Assembly: GCF_900091575.1 (NCBI RefSeq)
Contig: NZ_FMCR01000001.1
Location: 1,550,001 to 1,614,000 of the forward strand
DNA from: Micromonospora saelicesensis
GTDB lineage: Bacteria; Actinomycetota; Actinomycetes; Mycobacteriales; Micromonosporaceae
Direction: 5' to 3'
Length of the DNA stretch: 64,000 nucleotides
Numbering within the stretch: the stretch's first letter is position 1; each line of letters opens with the position of its first letter. Under the pieces are notes generated by a model. It saw nothing but the letters and a program-made list of their open reading frames with translations. It was not told the DNA's origin and did not search any database. Below, piece after piece: positions 41,045 through 50,117 of this stretch. The position numbers and the translations under genes are program-made.

Positions 41045-41767
41045 TCAGCGCAGGGAGGCGCGGGCCGAGAAGGCGATGCTCGCCAGCAGGAAGCCGCCGT
41101 TGACGATCGTGAAGGCGACCATCACCCAGAGAACCAGCGCGGGGGCCACGGCGAGCACCACGGCGGCCACGAACACCACCGCGCCGTAGTCGCGGACCAG
41201 CTTCACCAGGCGCACCGGCAACGAGGTCGAGGTGACCATGCTGGCCGCGTTCGGGCCGGCCTGCATCACCGACGTCACCAGGTTGACCATCCAGGTGCCC
41301 GCGAAGGTCGCCACGAGCCAGGTCGGCGTGCCCGGCTCCTGCGCCACGGCGGTGGCGGCCAGGGCTGCCACCAGGGCGATCTGCGCGGCCACGTCGCAGA
41401 GCACGTCGACGCGCGCGCCGGCCGCGCTGCCCTGGCCGGTCACCCGGGCCAGCTGCCCGTCAGCGCAGTCCAGGGAGTACGCCACCTGCCAGCCGACCAG
41501 GGCGAGCAGGCCGACCACCCAGGCCGGTACGTCCCCGGCGGCGACCGGCCCGGCGAGCGCCACCACGGTGACCGAGGTGGCCAGCCCGAGCACCAGGTTG
41601 GTGATGGTCAACGCGGTCGGTCGCAGCCCGAGCCGCTGGGCGACGAGCGCGAAGACGGCCCCCAGCCACTGGCTGATCGACTCGCTGAACAGGCCGCCGC
41701 CCCGGTTCACCCGGTGGAAGTCGGCGACGGTGGGACGGGGGTCAGCCAAGCTGGTCGCGGATTGCAC
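41045..41767 (-). CDS. CDP-alcohol phosphatidyltransferase
   Basis: About 240 residues, six membrane helices. The catalytic motif DCADGQLARVTGQGSAAG, then ARVDVLCD, is D-x2-DG-x2-AR-x8-G-x3-D-x3-D. It transfers a phosphoalcohol from a CDP-alcohol to a second alcohol in the membrane. Start uncertain: GTG 41767, TTG 41749 and GTG 41710 are all in frame; 41767 is shown, as the others cut the segment SLADPRPTVADFHRVN. Overlaps the dehydrogenase stop by 26 bp. Last in a run with the dehydrogenase and the cytidylyltransferase-like gene. Confidence 0.87.
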   Translation of the reverse strand: MQSATSLADPRPTVADFHRVNRGGGLFSESISQWLGAVFALVAQRLGLRPTALTITNLVLGLATSVTVVALAGPVAAGDVPAWVVGLLALVGWQVAYSLDCADGQLARVTGQGSAAGARVDVLCDVAAQIALVAALAATAVAQEPGTPTWLVATFAGTWMVNLVTSVMQAGPNAASMVTSTSLPVRLVKLVRDYGAVVFVAAVVLAVAPALVLWVMVAFTIVNGGFLLASIAFSARASLR

Positions 41768-42809
41768 CGGCGTAGTCTGCCAGCCGCTCCCGGGTCTCGG
41801 TAGGCGACAGTGCCAGGTGTTCGAGGATGGTGTACCGGTCCGGCCGGGTACGTGGTGCGAACTGCACCGCCTCGATGAACTGGTCGTCGGTGAGCGCCAC
41901 CTCGGCGGGAAGCCGGGGCAGACCGTGCCGGGCGAGACAGGCCGACATCTCCCGGAAGCGGCGGAGATCTCCGCGCAGCCAGGTGCAGAACAGCGCACCC
42001 AGCCCGGCCAGCTCGCCGTGCGAGGCGGTCCCCGGAAAGAGCGAGTCGACCGCGTGCATGATCTCGTGGCAGCCGCCGCTGCACGGACGGCTGGTGCCGT
42101 CGACAGCCATCGCCAGGCCACTGGAGATCAACGCCTCGGCGAGGACGATCACGAAGGCGTCGTCGCTCATGTCGCCGGGGTGGTTGAGCACCGCTTCGGC
42201 GCCCGCCCGCGAGAGCGAGGCGGCCAGCCCGTCGACCGGCTCACCGCGTACCTGTCGGGACAGCTCCCAGTCGGCCAGCGCGCTGATGTTGCTGATCACG
42301 TCGCCGATACCGGCCCGGTTGTGCCGGTCCGGGCCGCTCTCCACGAAGTCCAGGTCGACGATCACCCCGATCGGGATGTGGACGCCGTAGGAGCCCTTGA
42401 TCCCGTCGGTGATCAGGCTGGCCACCGGGGAGGCGATCCCGTCGTTGGCGAGGCTGGTCGCCACCGACACCATCGGCAGCCCTCGGCGGGTCGCCGCGTA
42501 CTTGGCCACGTCGATGGTCTTGCCGCCACCGATGCCGACCACCGCGTCGTACGACCGGGAGCGGAGTTTGCCGCCCAGGTCGTCGGCGGCGTCCAGCGTC
42601 CCGCCGGAGACGGTGAACACGTCCGCCGAGCGCAGTGACGGTCGGATCAGCTCCGCGATCTGGGCACCCTGACCCGGGCCGACCACCACCGCGACGTCGC
42701 CACCGGAGGAGATCCGCCCGTCGGCCAGGATCGCGCCCAGGTCGGCGACCGCCCCGCGTCGCACGTCGATGTGCAGCGGGGTGAGGACGCTCCGAGCTAG
42801 TAGCGGCAC
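41742..42809 (-). CDS. sn-glycerol-1-phosphate dehydrogenase-like enzyme
   Basis: 355 residues. Iron-containing alcohol dehydrogenase/dehydroquinate synthase superfamily: AVVGIGGGKTIDVAKYAA (NAD site), VSVATSLANDGIASP, a His-rich metal region with GGCHEIMHAVDSLFP and HGE. The GGGKTIDVAK and NDGIASP signatures are those of G1P dehydrogenases (AraM/EgsA type), which reduce dihydroxyacetone phosphate to sn-glycerol-1-phosphate. GTG 42809 overlaps the upstream gene by 13 bp. The close relatives 3-dehydroquinate synthases lack this signature. Activity on other polyol phosphates cannot be excluded. Confidence 0.85.
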   Translation of the reverse strand: MPLLARSVLTPLHIDVRRGAVADLGAILADGRISSGGDVAVVVGPGQGAQIAELIRPSLRSADVFTVSGGTLDAADDLGGKLRSRSYDAVVGIGGGKTIDVAKYAATRRGLPMVSVATSLANDGIASPVASLITDGIKGSYGVHIPIGVIVDLDFVESGPDRHNRAGIGDVISNISALADWELSRQVRGEPVDGLAASLSRAGAEAVLNHPGDMSDDAFVIVLAEALISSGLAMAVDGTSRPCSGGCHEIMHAVDSLFPGTASHGELAGLGALFCTWLRGDLRRFREMSACLARHGLPRLPAEVALTDDQFIEAVQFAPRTRPDRYTILEHLALSPTETRERLADYAGAIRDQLG

Positions 42810-43528
42810 GCGATCTCCCGCGCGCGGGCCAGGTCGGCGTGGTTGTCGACCTCGACCCACGGGACGTCACCGATCGGCGCCGCCCGCACCTCACCGCCCC
42901 GGTCGGAGAACTCCTGGTAGCCGTCCTCGTAGTAGAGGTTCGGGTCCCGCCGCCAGGTCGCCTCCAGCGCGTCGGCGAGGGCGTCGGCGACCTGCGGTTC
43001 GATCAGCGTCGCGCCGATGTACTCCCCGTACGCCTCGCCCGGGTCCATGATCTTGGTGATCCGGGTGAGCTGGCCGGCGGCGTCGAAGGTGGTCTTCATC
43101 TCCTCCTCGGCCAGCGGCTTGAGGGTGTCCACGGCCAGCAGGATCCCCGGGCCACGCTCGGCGAGCAGGGTCTTCTCCACGCTCACCGGGTGCACGGTGT
43201 CCCCGTTGACCAGCAGCACCCCGCGCGCGAAGTACTCCCGGGCGAGCCAGAGCGAGTAGGCGTTGTTCCACTCCTCGGCCTTGTCGTTGTGCACCAGGGT
43301 GAGCGTGACCCCGTACCGCTTCTCCAGGTCGGCCTGCCGCTCGCGGACCGCGTCCGCCGCGTAGCCGACGACGATCACGATGTCGGTGAGCCCGACCTCG
43401 GCGAGGTTGCCCAGCGCGATGTCCAGGATCGTCGTCTCGCCGTCCACCGGCACCAACGCCTTGGGCAGGGTGTCGGTGTACGGGCGCAGCCGTCGTCCCG
43501 CTCCGGCCGCGAGCACCATTCCGATCAT
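42797..43528 (-). CDS. nucleotidyltransferase, LicC/IPCT-like
   Basis: 243 residues. GAGRRLRPYTDTLPKALVPV is the NTP-binding signature; EWNNAYSLWLAREYF and VEVDNHADLARARE are typical of phosphocholine and inositol-phosphate cytidylyltransferases rather than of hexose-phosphate enzymes. It would activate a phospho-alcohol with CTP. First of three overlapping genes; a GGGAGG precedes ATG 43528. Given the downstream genes it most likely produces a CDP-alcohol for the membrane transferase. Confidence 0.85.
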   Translation of the reverse strand: MIGMVLAAGAGRRLRPYTDTLPKALVPVDGETTILDIALGNLAEVGLTDIVIVVGYAADAVRERQADLEKRYGVTLTLVHNDKAEEWNNAYSLWLAREYFARGVLLVNGDTVHPVSVEKTLLAERGPGILLAVDTLKPLAEEEMKTTFDAAGQLTRITKIMDPGEAYGEYIGATLIEPQVADALADALEATWRRDPNLYYEDGYQEFSDRGGEVRAAPIGDVPWVEVDNHADLARAREIACRY

Positions 43529-43606
43529 CGCGACATCCTCCCTAGTCCTGCTCCCGTCACCGGTGGAGGATAGCGCCGGCCGGGTGCGCCGCTCCGGCCA
43601 ACCGGG

Positions 43607-44374
43607 TCAGCCGGGCAATGCCGCCAGGTCGGCGAGCATGCTCAGGCGCTCCTCCGCGCTGAGTGCGGCGTACGGGCCGGCGGCCCGCCGGTCGGTCTCC
43701 AGTTCGATGGCGAGTCGCTCGGGACCGGCTGGCAGGGCGGCGATGCTCGACGCGGTGTGCCCGGCGGCGGTCCAGGCGGCGGCGTGCGCGTCGGCCCGGT
43801 GGTGTCGCAGCGTGCTGAGCCGGTTGAGCAGCAGAACGCCCGACGGGGTGCCGTCCGGCTCGTACGGGGGTGCCAGCGCGGCGAAGGCCGAGGCGACCGG
43901 GTCCGGCTCCTCGTCGGCCAGCACCAGGGCGTACGACAGCAGTCGGCCGAGCATGGCCACCAGCCGGGCCACCCGGTCGTCGTGGCCGGCCCACAACTCC
44001 TCGGTGACCTCGGCGTGCACCTGGTACAGCTCGGCGAGGAAGGCGGCGCCCCGCTCGGTGGCGGACAGGGCTCCGTCCGGACCGCGGTAGATCATCCCGT
44101 GGGCCACCTGCTTGTCCACGGTCCGCCGGCAGGCGACCGGGTCCTGGTAGCGGGTGATCGCCGCGAACCCAGGCCCGTCGACAGTGCCACCGGGTGCGGC
44201 CAGCCGGGTGCGCAGGTCGACCAGGAAGCCGGTCGCCGTGATTCCGCCGTAGCGCTGGGACAACTCGGCGCCACCACCGTCCCGGCCGGCCAGGATTCCG
44301 GCGCGGAAGGTCCGGTCCACGGCCGGCGCGAGCAGCCCGGCGATCCGGTGGGGCGCCAGTTCGACGGTGTTCAC
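43607..44374 (-). CDS. unknown protein, SCO6745-like
   Basis: 255 residues from GTG in a GTGA overlap with the Nudix stop. Mostly helical, with QRYGGITATGFLVDLRTRLAAPGG, DPVACRRTVDKQVAHGMIYRG and an acidic-helix C-terminus. A winged-helix-like middle is possible. It resembles the actinobacterial SCO6745 family of unknown role. No catalytic motif found. Confidence 0.6.
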   Translation of the reverse strand: MNTVELAPHRIAGLLAPAVDRTFRAGILAGRDGGGAELSQRYGGITATGFLVDLRTRLAAPGGTVDGPGFAAITRYQDPVACRRTVDKQVAHGMIYRGPDGALSATERGAAFLAELYQVHAEVTEELWAGHDDRVARLVAMLGRLLSYALVLADEEPDPVASAFAALAPPYEPDGTPSGVLLLNRLSTLRHHRADAHAAAWTAAGHTASSIAALPAGPERLAIELETDRRAAGPYAALSAEERLSMLADLAALPG

Positions 44375-44823
44375 AGACCGATCGACCGCAGGACGGCGAA
44401 GCCCTCCTCCGCAATCCGCCGGATCAGCCCGTCGTTGACGTCGCGGTGCTCGTCGAGCACTGTCACCTCGTGCTCGGCCAGCCAGCGGTACTCGGTGTGC
44501 TTGCCGGCCTCCAGCATCGGGCGGTCGAGGTCACCGTCGACGCGGACCAGGAAGTCGTACTCGGTCCGGGCCAGGCCGTCGTCGCCGACGTAGCTGTACT
44601 CGCCCACCTGCCCCAGGACGTGGGAGAGGACCCAGCCGGTCTCCTCGGTGATCTCCCGGCGCATTGCCTCGTCGATGTCCTCGCCCGGCTCCACGTGGCC
44701 GCCGACGATGTCCCAACAGTTGGGAAACAGGCGTCGGTGTGGTGAGCGGCGCTGAAAGAAGATGCGGCCGTCATGGTCGACGATCAGCGCGCCGGCGCAG
44801 CGCAGGGGCTCGGTGGACACCAC
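44371..44823 (-). CDS. Nudix hydrolase
   Basis: About 150 residues. The Nudix box GGHVEPGEDIDEAMRREITE, then ETGW, is complete (Gx5Ex7REUxEExGU). It hydrolyses a nucleoside diphosphate linked to some group X. GTG 44823 or 44820 is the likely start (VSTEPLRCAGALIVD); an ATG at 44892 would add a poorly coding stretch. Stop overlaps the next gene as GTGA. Divergent from the CBS gene. Confidence 0.85.
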   Translation of the reverse strand: MVSTEPLRCAGALIVDHDGRIFFQRRSPHRRLFPNCWDIVGGHVEPGEDIDEAMRREITEETGWVLSHVLGQVGEYSYVGDDGLARTEYDFLVRVDGDLDRPMLEAGKHTEYRWLAEHEVTVLDEHRDVNDGLIRRIAEEGFAVLRSIGL

Positions 44824-44932
44824 CCGACAGTAGCCAGCGTCCGCAGCTTGTGCGATGCCGCTCTTGTCCCGGAAACATCCACCGAGCACCATGTCCGTAC
44901 CGAATGCCACCGTCCCAAAGGGGTGATGTGTG

Positions 44933-45325
44933 ATGCAGGTACGGGATGCGATGTCCAGCCAGGTCCTCGTCGTCGGTCCGGAGCACACGCTCCGCCAGGC
45001 GGCCCGGATGATGTCGGCCCGCGGTGTCGGGTCGGCGGTCGTGATCGACCCGGATTCTGAGGGTGTGGGGATCATGACCGAACGTGACGTGTTGAAGGCC
45101 ATTGGCGCCGGCCTGGACTGCGATGTGGAACGCACCGGCGCCCACCTGACCTGGGACGTGGTCTACGCGGGGCCGGAGTGGACGGTGGCCGAGGCCGCCG
45201 CCGCGATGGCCCGGGGCGGATTCCGGCACCTGGTGGTGCTGGACGGCCAGGAGGTGGCCGGCGTGATCTCCGTGCGGGACATCATGCGGGTCTGGTCGGA
45301 GAGCCAGGCGGTCGCCACGACCTGA
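44933..45325 (+). CDS. CBS domain protein
   Basis: 130 residues. Two CBS motifs: VRDAMSSQVLVVGPEHTLRQAARMM with GVGIMTERDVLKA, and WDVVYAGPEWTVAEAAAAM with VAGVISVRDIMR. Such proteins bind adenosine nucleotides and regulate a partner. ATG 44933 has AAAGGGG upstream; GTG 44930 is the alternative. No obvious partner in the operon. Confidence 0.93.
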   Translation: MQVRDAMSSQVLVVGPEHTLRQAARMMSARGVGSAVVIDPDSEGVGIMTERDVLKAIGAGLDCDVERTGAHLTWDVVYAGPEWTVAEAAAAMARGGFRHLVVLDGQEVAGVISVRDIMRVWSESQAVATT

Positions 45326-45408
45326 CCGGGGGTGGTGTGCGGGGCCGGATCGATGGGTAGACATCCCTTGCGGGCGCGGAGATGCCGTGGCCCGTGGGGG
45401 AGGTCCCG

Positions 45409-45867
45409 ATGCGCGACGCGGAGCGGCTGGTCGAGCAGCAGTACGACATGCTCCTGCGTCGGGACGTGGCCCGGCTGCCGGATCTCTACGCCCCGGAGGC
45501 TTTCTACTCCATGCCGGGCGTGACGGTCCGGCCGATCGAGCTGCCCGCGCTGCTGCGCACCTGGACCGGCGCCTTTCCAGACCTGCGGGTCGACCCGATG
45601 GGCGTGGTCCGCACCGGCGGTGGCGCCGCCGTCGAGCTGCGACTGACCGGCACCCACACCGGCACCCTGCATACGCCGTACGGCACCGTCGCGCCCACCG
45701 GCCGGCTGGTGAGCTGGGAGGTGGCCGACGTGGTCCGGGCCCGCAAGGGTCGGATCACCGCCTGGCGCTCCTACTTCGACTGGAGTCAGCTCCTCGACGC
45801 GCTCGGCGTGCAGTTGGAGGGACTTTCCCGGGCCGCGCAGCACGACGCGCTCGCCCTTCCGGTCTGA
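45409..45867 (+). CDS. SnoaL-like/ketosteroid isomerase-like protein
   Basis: 152 residues. NTF2-like fold with the DAERLVEQQYDMLLRRDVARLPDLYAP N-terminus, LRTWTGAFPDLRVDPMGVV, WEVADVVRARKGRITAWRSYFDWSQLL. ATG 45409 follows GGGGGAGG by 5 bp. Family members include SnoaL polyketide cyclases and many unknowns; no BGC is adjacent, so function is open. Confidence 0.82.
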   Translation: MRDAERLVEQQYDMLLRRDVARLPDLYAPEAFYSMPGVTVRPIELPALLRTWTGAFPDLRVDPMGVVRTGGGAAVELRLTGTHTGTLHTPYGTVAPTGRLVSWEVADVVRARKGRITAWRSYFDWSQLLDALGVQLEGLSRAAQHDALALPV

Positions 45868-45973
45868 TCTGCCGCCGACCGGCCCAGTGGGGTCACCCGA
45901 CCCGGTGGCTCAGGATGCGGACATCGCCGTGCCGACCGCGCGTCCCCCGCCGCCGCCCGTACGCTCAACATCC

Positions 45974-47068
45974 ATGACCGCCGAGCAGTTGATCTCCTTT
46001 GCCCGTGGGGCTCCCTCGCTGGACATCGTCGATGTCGAGGGGCTCAAGGCCGCCGCCGTCCGCGCCTTCGACGCCGACCCCGCGGGGGTGACGGCGTACG
46101 GCACCTCCGTCGGGTACCTACCGCTGCGAAAGTGGATCGCCGAGAAGCACGGGGTCGAGGCCGACCAGGTGCTGGTCACCAACGGGTCGCTTCAGGCCGA
46201 CGCGTTCCTCTTCGACCACCTGGTACGCCCCGGCGACGCGGTGGTGGTGGAGCGCCCGACGTACGACCGGACGCTGCTCAACCTCCAGCGGATGGGCAGT
46301 GAGCTGCACGGCATCGCCGTCCAGCCGGATGGCCTGGACACTGCCGAGCTGCGCAAGCTGCTGGAGTCCGGGGTCCGCCCCCGGCTCGCGCACGTCATCC
46401 CGAACTATCAGAACCCGGCCGGCATGACGCTGTCGCTGGAGAAGCGCCGGGAGTTGCTCGACCTGGCCGCCGAGTACGAGTTCACGATCTTCGAGGACGA
46501 CCCGTACGCGGACATCCGCTTCCGTGGCGAGGCGCTGCCGTCGATGCTCTCGCTGGACACCCGCAACGTGGTGGTGCACGCATCGAGCTTCACCAAGACG
46601 GTCTGCCCGGGTGTGCGGGTCGGTTACCTGGTCGGCCCGGCCGACCTGATCGCCTCCATCGCGAAGAACGCGACGAGCCTCTACATCTCGCCCGGGATGG
46701 TGTCTCAGGCGATCGTGCACCAGTTCTGCGTTTCCGGTGACATCGACCGGTCGATCGAGACGGTCCGGGCGGCGCTCGGCGAGCGGGCCCAGGTGCTCGC
46801 CGATTCGTTGCGCCGGCACCTGCCGCAGGCGCGGTTCGTGGAGCCCGACGGCGGCTACTTCCTCTGGGTGGAGTTCCCGGAGGACGTGCTGGTCGACCGG
46901 CTCGCCCCGGCGGCGGCCGAGCGCGGGGTCGCCGTGGTCAAGGGCAGTGACTTCGTGCTGAACGGCGGGCGGCACGCTCTCCGGCTGGCCTTCTCGGCGG
47001 TGACCGCCGACCGGATCGACGAGGGTGTCCGGCGGCTCGCCTCGGCCGTCGAGGCCGTCCGTAGCTGA
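45974..47068 (+). CDS. PLP-dependent aminotransferase, class I/II (LysN-like)
   Basis: 364 residues. PLP lysine Lys208 in ASSFTKTVCPGVRVGYL, Asp175 and Tyr178 in FEDDPYAD, and VIPNYQNPAG near 141-150. The fold type I family includes 2-aminoadipate and aromatic aminotransferases. ATG 45974; the longer frame to 45887 is Pro-rich. No GntR DNA-binding domain is fused, so it is not an MocR regulator. Confidence 0.92.
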   Translation: MTAEQLISFARGAPSLDIVDVEGLKAAAVRAFDADPAGVTAYGTSVGYLPLRKWIAEKHGVEADQVLVTNGSLQADAFLFDHLVRPGDAVVVERPTYDRTLLNLQRMGSELHGIAVQPDGLDTAELRKLLESGVRPRLAHVIPNYQNPAGMTLSLEKRRELLDLAAEYEFTIFEDDPYADIRFRGEALPSMLSLDTRNVVVHASSFTKTVCPGVRVGYLVGPADLIASIAKNATSLYISPGMVSQAIVHQFCVSGDIDRSIETVRAALGERAQVLADSLRRHLPQARFVEPDGGYFLWVEFPEDVLVDRLAPAAAERGVAVVKGSDFVLNGGRHALRLAFSAVTADRIDEGVRRLASAVEAVRS

Positions 47069-47391
47069 ATTAACTGTCGGGTTCCTGACAGAACGACGAT
47101 ACCGGCCGTCCCGGGGCTCCCCTCCGGGCGGCCGGCTGGCCCACAATGCTGCGAGCGTCACCCCGCCGGCTGCGGAGTTCACCGTCCGGCCTCCGGGCCG
47201 GCCCCGCCGGGTTGACGCGGCAGCACAACCTCCCGCCCCCACAGGTGCCGGGTGGGCCGTGTCGTCCCCCGCACACCCCCCGATGCGGCCCGGCCCGCCC
47301 GGCGCCGCCCCCCACGCGACCGCCGTCACACCGGTCCTCGACCGCGATCGGCGTAGCCTGCAAGCCGCAGCTGAGCGCGGGAGGTGACGCG
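47069..47391. other. 323-bp gene-free region
   Basis: No convincing gene. A short imperfect hairpin CTGTC-GG...CC-T-GACAG lies right after the aminotransferase stop and could terminate it. From 47146 the CorA frame is open without stop, but the product is Pro/Arg/Ser-rich, not CorA-like. Confidence 0.55.
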
Positions 47392-48546
47392 ATGACGGAT
47401 CGGACAGAGCGGGACCGGACGGCACCGTCGACCACCGGTCGGGTGCTGCGGCCTCGGGCGTGGCCCTCCCCGGTCCGGGCGATGACCCGGATCCTCAACG
47501 CCGACGGCTCGCCGCCCGTTTCGGCCCCGACGGGCACCGGCACCGGCCGCAGCGCTGTGGTCGACTGCGCGCTCTACGTCGACGGCAGGCGGCAGCCCGG
47601 CGACTGGACCTACGCGGAGGCGTTGGCCGCTGCCCGCCGCGAGGAGCACGGCTTCGTCTGGATCGGTCTGCACCAGCCGGAGCTGGCCGAGATGACCGCC
47701 ATCGCGGAGACGTACGGCCTGCACGAGCTGGCGGTCGAGGACGCGGTCAAGGCCGAGCAGCGCCCCAAGCTGGAGCGGTTCGGCGACGTCGTCTTCCTGG
47801 TGCTGCGTACCGCCCGCTACTGCGAGCACACCGAGCTGACCGAGAACTCCGAGGTGGTGGAGACCGGGCAGGTGATGCTCTTCATCGGCCCGAACTTCGT
47901 GATCAGCGTCCGGCACGGCGATGCCTGCCGGCTCGCCCCGATCCGCGCCGACCTGGAGACCAAGCAGGAGTTGCTGCTGCACGGCCCGTGGGCGGTGGCG
48001 TACGGGGTGACCGACCGGGTGGTCGACCTCTATCTGGAGGTGGCCGAGCAGATCGAGGACGACCTGGACGTGCTGGAGGCGGAGGTCTTCGACCGGCACG
48101 GCCACGGGCGGATCCAGCGGATCTATCAGATGAAGCGGGAGCTGGTCGAGTTCAAGCGGGCGGTGGTGCCGTTGCAACGGCCGCTGATGACGCTGACCTC
48201 CCAGGTCAACCGGGACGTGCCCAAGGAGATCCGCAAGTACTTCCGGGACGTGCAGGACCACCTGAGCCGCACCGTGGAGCAGGTGAACTCCTACGACGAC
48301 CTGCTGAACTCGATCCTCCAGGCGCGGCTGGCCCAGGTCACCGTCGACCAGAACAACGACATGCGCAAGATCGCCGCGTGGGCGGCCATCGCCGCGGTCT
48401 GGACCTCCATCGCCGGCGTCGAGGGCATGAACTTCGACAACATGCCCGAGCTGAAGATGACGTACGGCTATCCGGTGGCCCTGGCCCTCATGCTCGGCGT
48501 CTCACTGGCCCTCTACCGCTGGTTCCGCCGCAACGGCTGGCTCTGA
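47392..48546 (+). CDS. corA: CorA-type magnesium/divalent cation transporter
   Basis: 384 residues. A large N-terminal cytoplasmic domain (FVWIGLHQPELAEM, HELAVEDAVKAEQRPKLER), a long helix (NSYDDLLNSILQARLAQVTVDQNN) and two C-terminal transmembrane segments with the signature EGMNFDNMPEL; GMN is kept, though YGMN is EGMN here. It forms a pentameric Mg2+ channel. ATG 47392 follows GGGAGG. A very strong terminator follows. Confidence 0.95.
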   Translation: MTDRTERDRTAPSTTGRVLRPRAWPSPVRAMTRILNADGSPPVSAPTGTGTGRSAVVDCALYVDGRRQPGDWTYAEALAAARREEHGFVWIGLHQPELAEMTAIAETYGLHELAVEDAVKAEQRPKLERFGDVVFLVLRTARYCEHTELTENSEVVETGQVMLFIGPNFVISVRHGDACRLAPIRADLETKQELLLHGPWAVAYGVTDRVVDLYLEVAEQIEDDLDVLEAEVFDRHGHGRIQRIYQMKRELVEFKRAVVPLQRPLMTLTSQVNRDVPKEIRKYFRDVQDHLSRTVEQVNSYDDLLNSILQARLAQVTVDQNNDMRKIAAWAAIAAVWTSIAGVEGMNFDNMPELKMTYGYPVALALMLGVSLALYRWFRRNGWL

Positions 48547-48574
48547 CCTTGCGGTAGTGCCCGCTCAGGCGGAA

Positions 48575-48608
48575 GCGCCGGCGAGTGGGTGGACCCACTC
48601 GCCGGCGC
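48575..48608. terminator. bidirectional terminator, 16-bp arms
   Basis: GCGCCGGCGAGTGGGT-GG-ACCCACTCGCCGGCGC: 16-bp perfect arms with a 2-base loop, between convergent corA and the membrane protein gene. Confidence 0.85.
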
Positions 48609-48628
48609 CCGATGCGCTGCTGTTGACC

Positions 48629-49375
48629 TCAGCGGCGGCCGTTGGTGCGGGCCGTGTCCTTGCCCAGCGCCTTGGTGAGGTCGTCGGTCGGCCGACCGGA
48701 GACGTCGGTGGCGCCCTCGGCGACCGACGGGACCTTGTCGGTCGGGCGGACACCGGTCGGCTTGGCCGGGGCGGTGGTGCTGGCACTGGAGCCGCCGGCC
48801 ACCGCCGAGCTGCCCGCGCCGGTCATCCCCGCCGCGCCGGACATGGCGGACCCGTCGGACCCCCGGGCGGCGGACGGCGTACGCACCTCGATCGAGTCGA
48901 CCTCGTCGCGCATCGGCTCCAGGGTGCTGCGGGTCGGGTCGTACTCGGCCCACTCCTGCTGCTCCCGGCGGCGACGCAGCGCGACCGCGCCGGCCAGGCC
49001 GGCGATGGCACCCGCCGCCAACAGGCCGGTCATCATCGAGCCGCGACGACGCGGCTGCTTCTTCTTACCGGTGATCCGCATGGTCTTCGACTTGGCCTTC
49101 CTGGTCAGCGGCCCTGCCTGCGCGGCGCCGTCACGAGCAGCCGCCGCCAGTGGTGCCAGCGTGGTGAGAGTCGTCCCCCAGCCGGTCGACGCGCGGTCGC
49201 GTACCTTCGCGGCCGTCGGTGCGACGTAACCCCGGGCCACCTGGACCCGCGGGCCGACGGTCGCGCCGGCACCCTTCGCGGCGTGGTTGGCTGCCAGCAT
49301 CAGGTGGCTGATGCTCTGGTTCAGCTCGGCCAAGGCCTGCTGCCCCTGGGACTTACGCCGCCCGAATCCAAACAC
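48629..49375 (-). CDS. membrane-associated protein of unknown function
   Basis: 248 residues from GTG; AGGAGG sits 7 bp upstream. N-terminal FGFGRRKSQGQQALAELNQS with helices, a basic KAKSKTMRITGKKKQPRRR, one membrane segment (MMTGLLAAGAIAGLAGAVAL) and a low-complexity Ala/Ser/Thr/Pro-rich tail. No enzymatic motif. A cytoplasmic-side anchor protein is possible. The neighbour on the right is the divergent cyclophilin. Confidence 0.75.
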   Translation of the reverse strand: MFGFGRRKSQGQQALAELNQSISHLMLAANHAAKGAGATVGPRVQVARGYVAPTAAKVRDRASTGWGTTLTTLAPLAAAARDGAAQAGPLTRKAKSKTMRITGKKKQPRRRGSMMTGLLAAGAIAGLAGAVALRRRREQQEWAEYDPTRSTLEPMRDEVDSIEVRTPSAARGSDGSAMSGAAGMTGAGSSAVAGGSSASTTAPAKPTGVRPTDKVPSVAEGATDVSGRPTDDLTKALGKDTARTNGRR

Positions 49376-49492
49376 GGTCCTACCTCCTGGGAGTTGTTCC
49401 TTCGTCATCCTCCACCTTCGGATGCCTCCGCGATGCCAGATCGGGCACATGGGAGGATCCGCATGGAACTGACCAACGAGTGAGGAGTACCC

Positions 49493-50023
<531 letters not shown>

Positions 50024-50117
50024 GCGACTGGCGAGGTACCTTTGCTCGCATGATTGAGCGCTCCGGAGCACAGCCGGTGCCGGTGGACCGTGCGATGGCG
50101 GACGGAGGGTCGGCCCG

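Noticed and set aside
36836..43528. Secondary-metabolite gene cluster
   Set aside because: The sugar, lipid and glycosyltransferase genes are typical of envelope synthesis; there is no PKS, NRPS, terpene cyclase or RiPP gene.
47146..47391. N-terminal extension of CorA
   Set aside because: The extra residues are Pro/Arg/Ser-rich and unlike CorA, and a good ribosome site sits right before ATG 47392.
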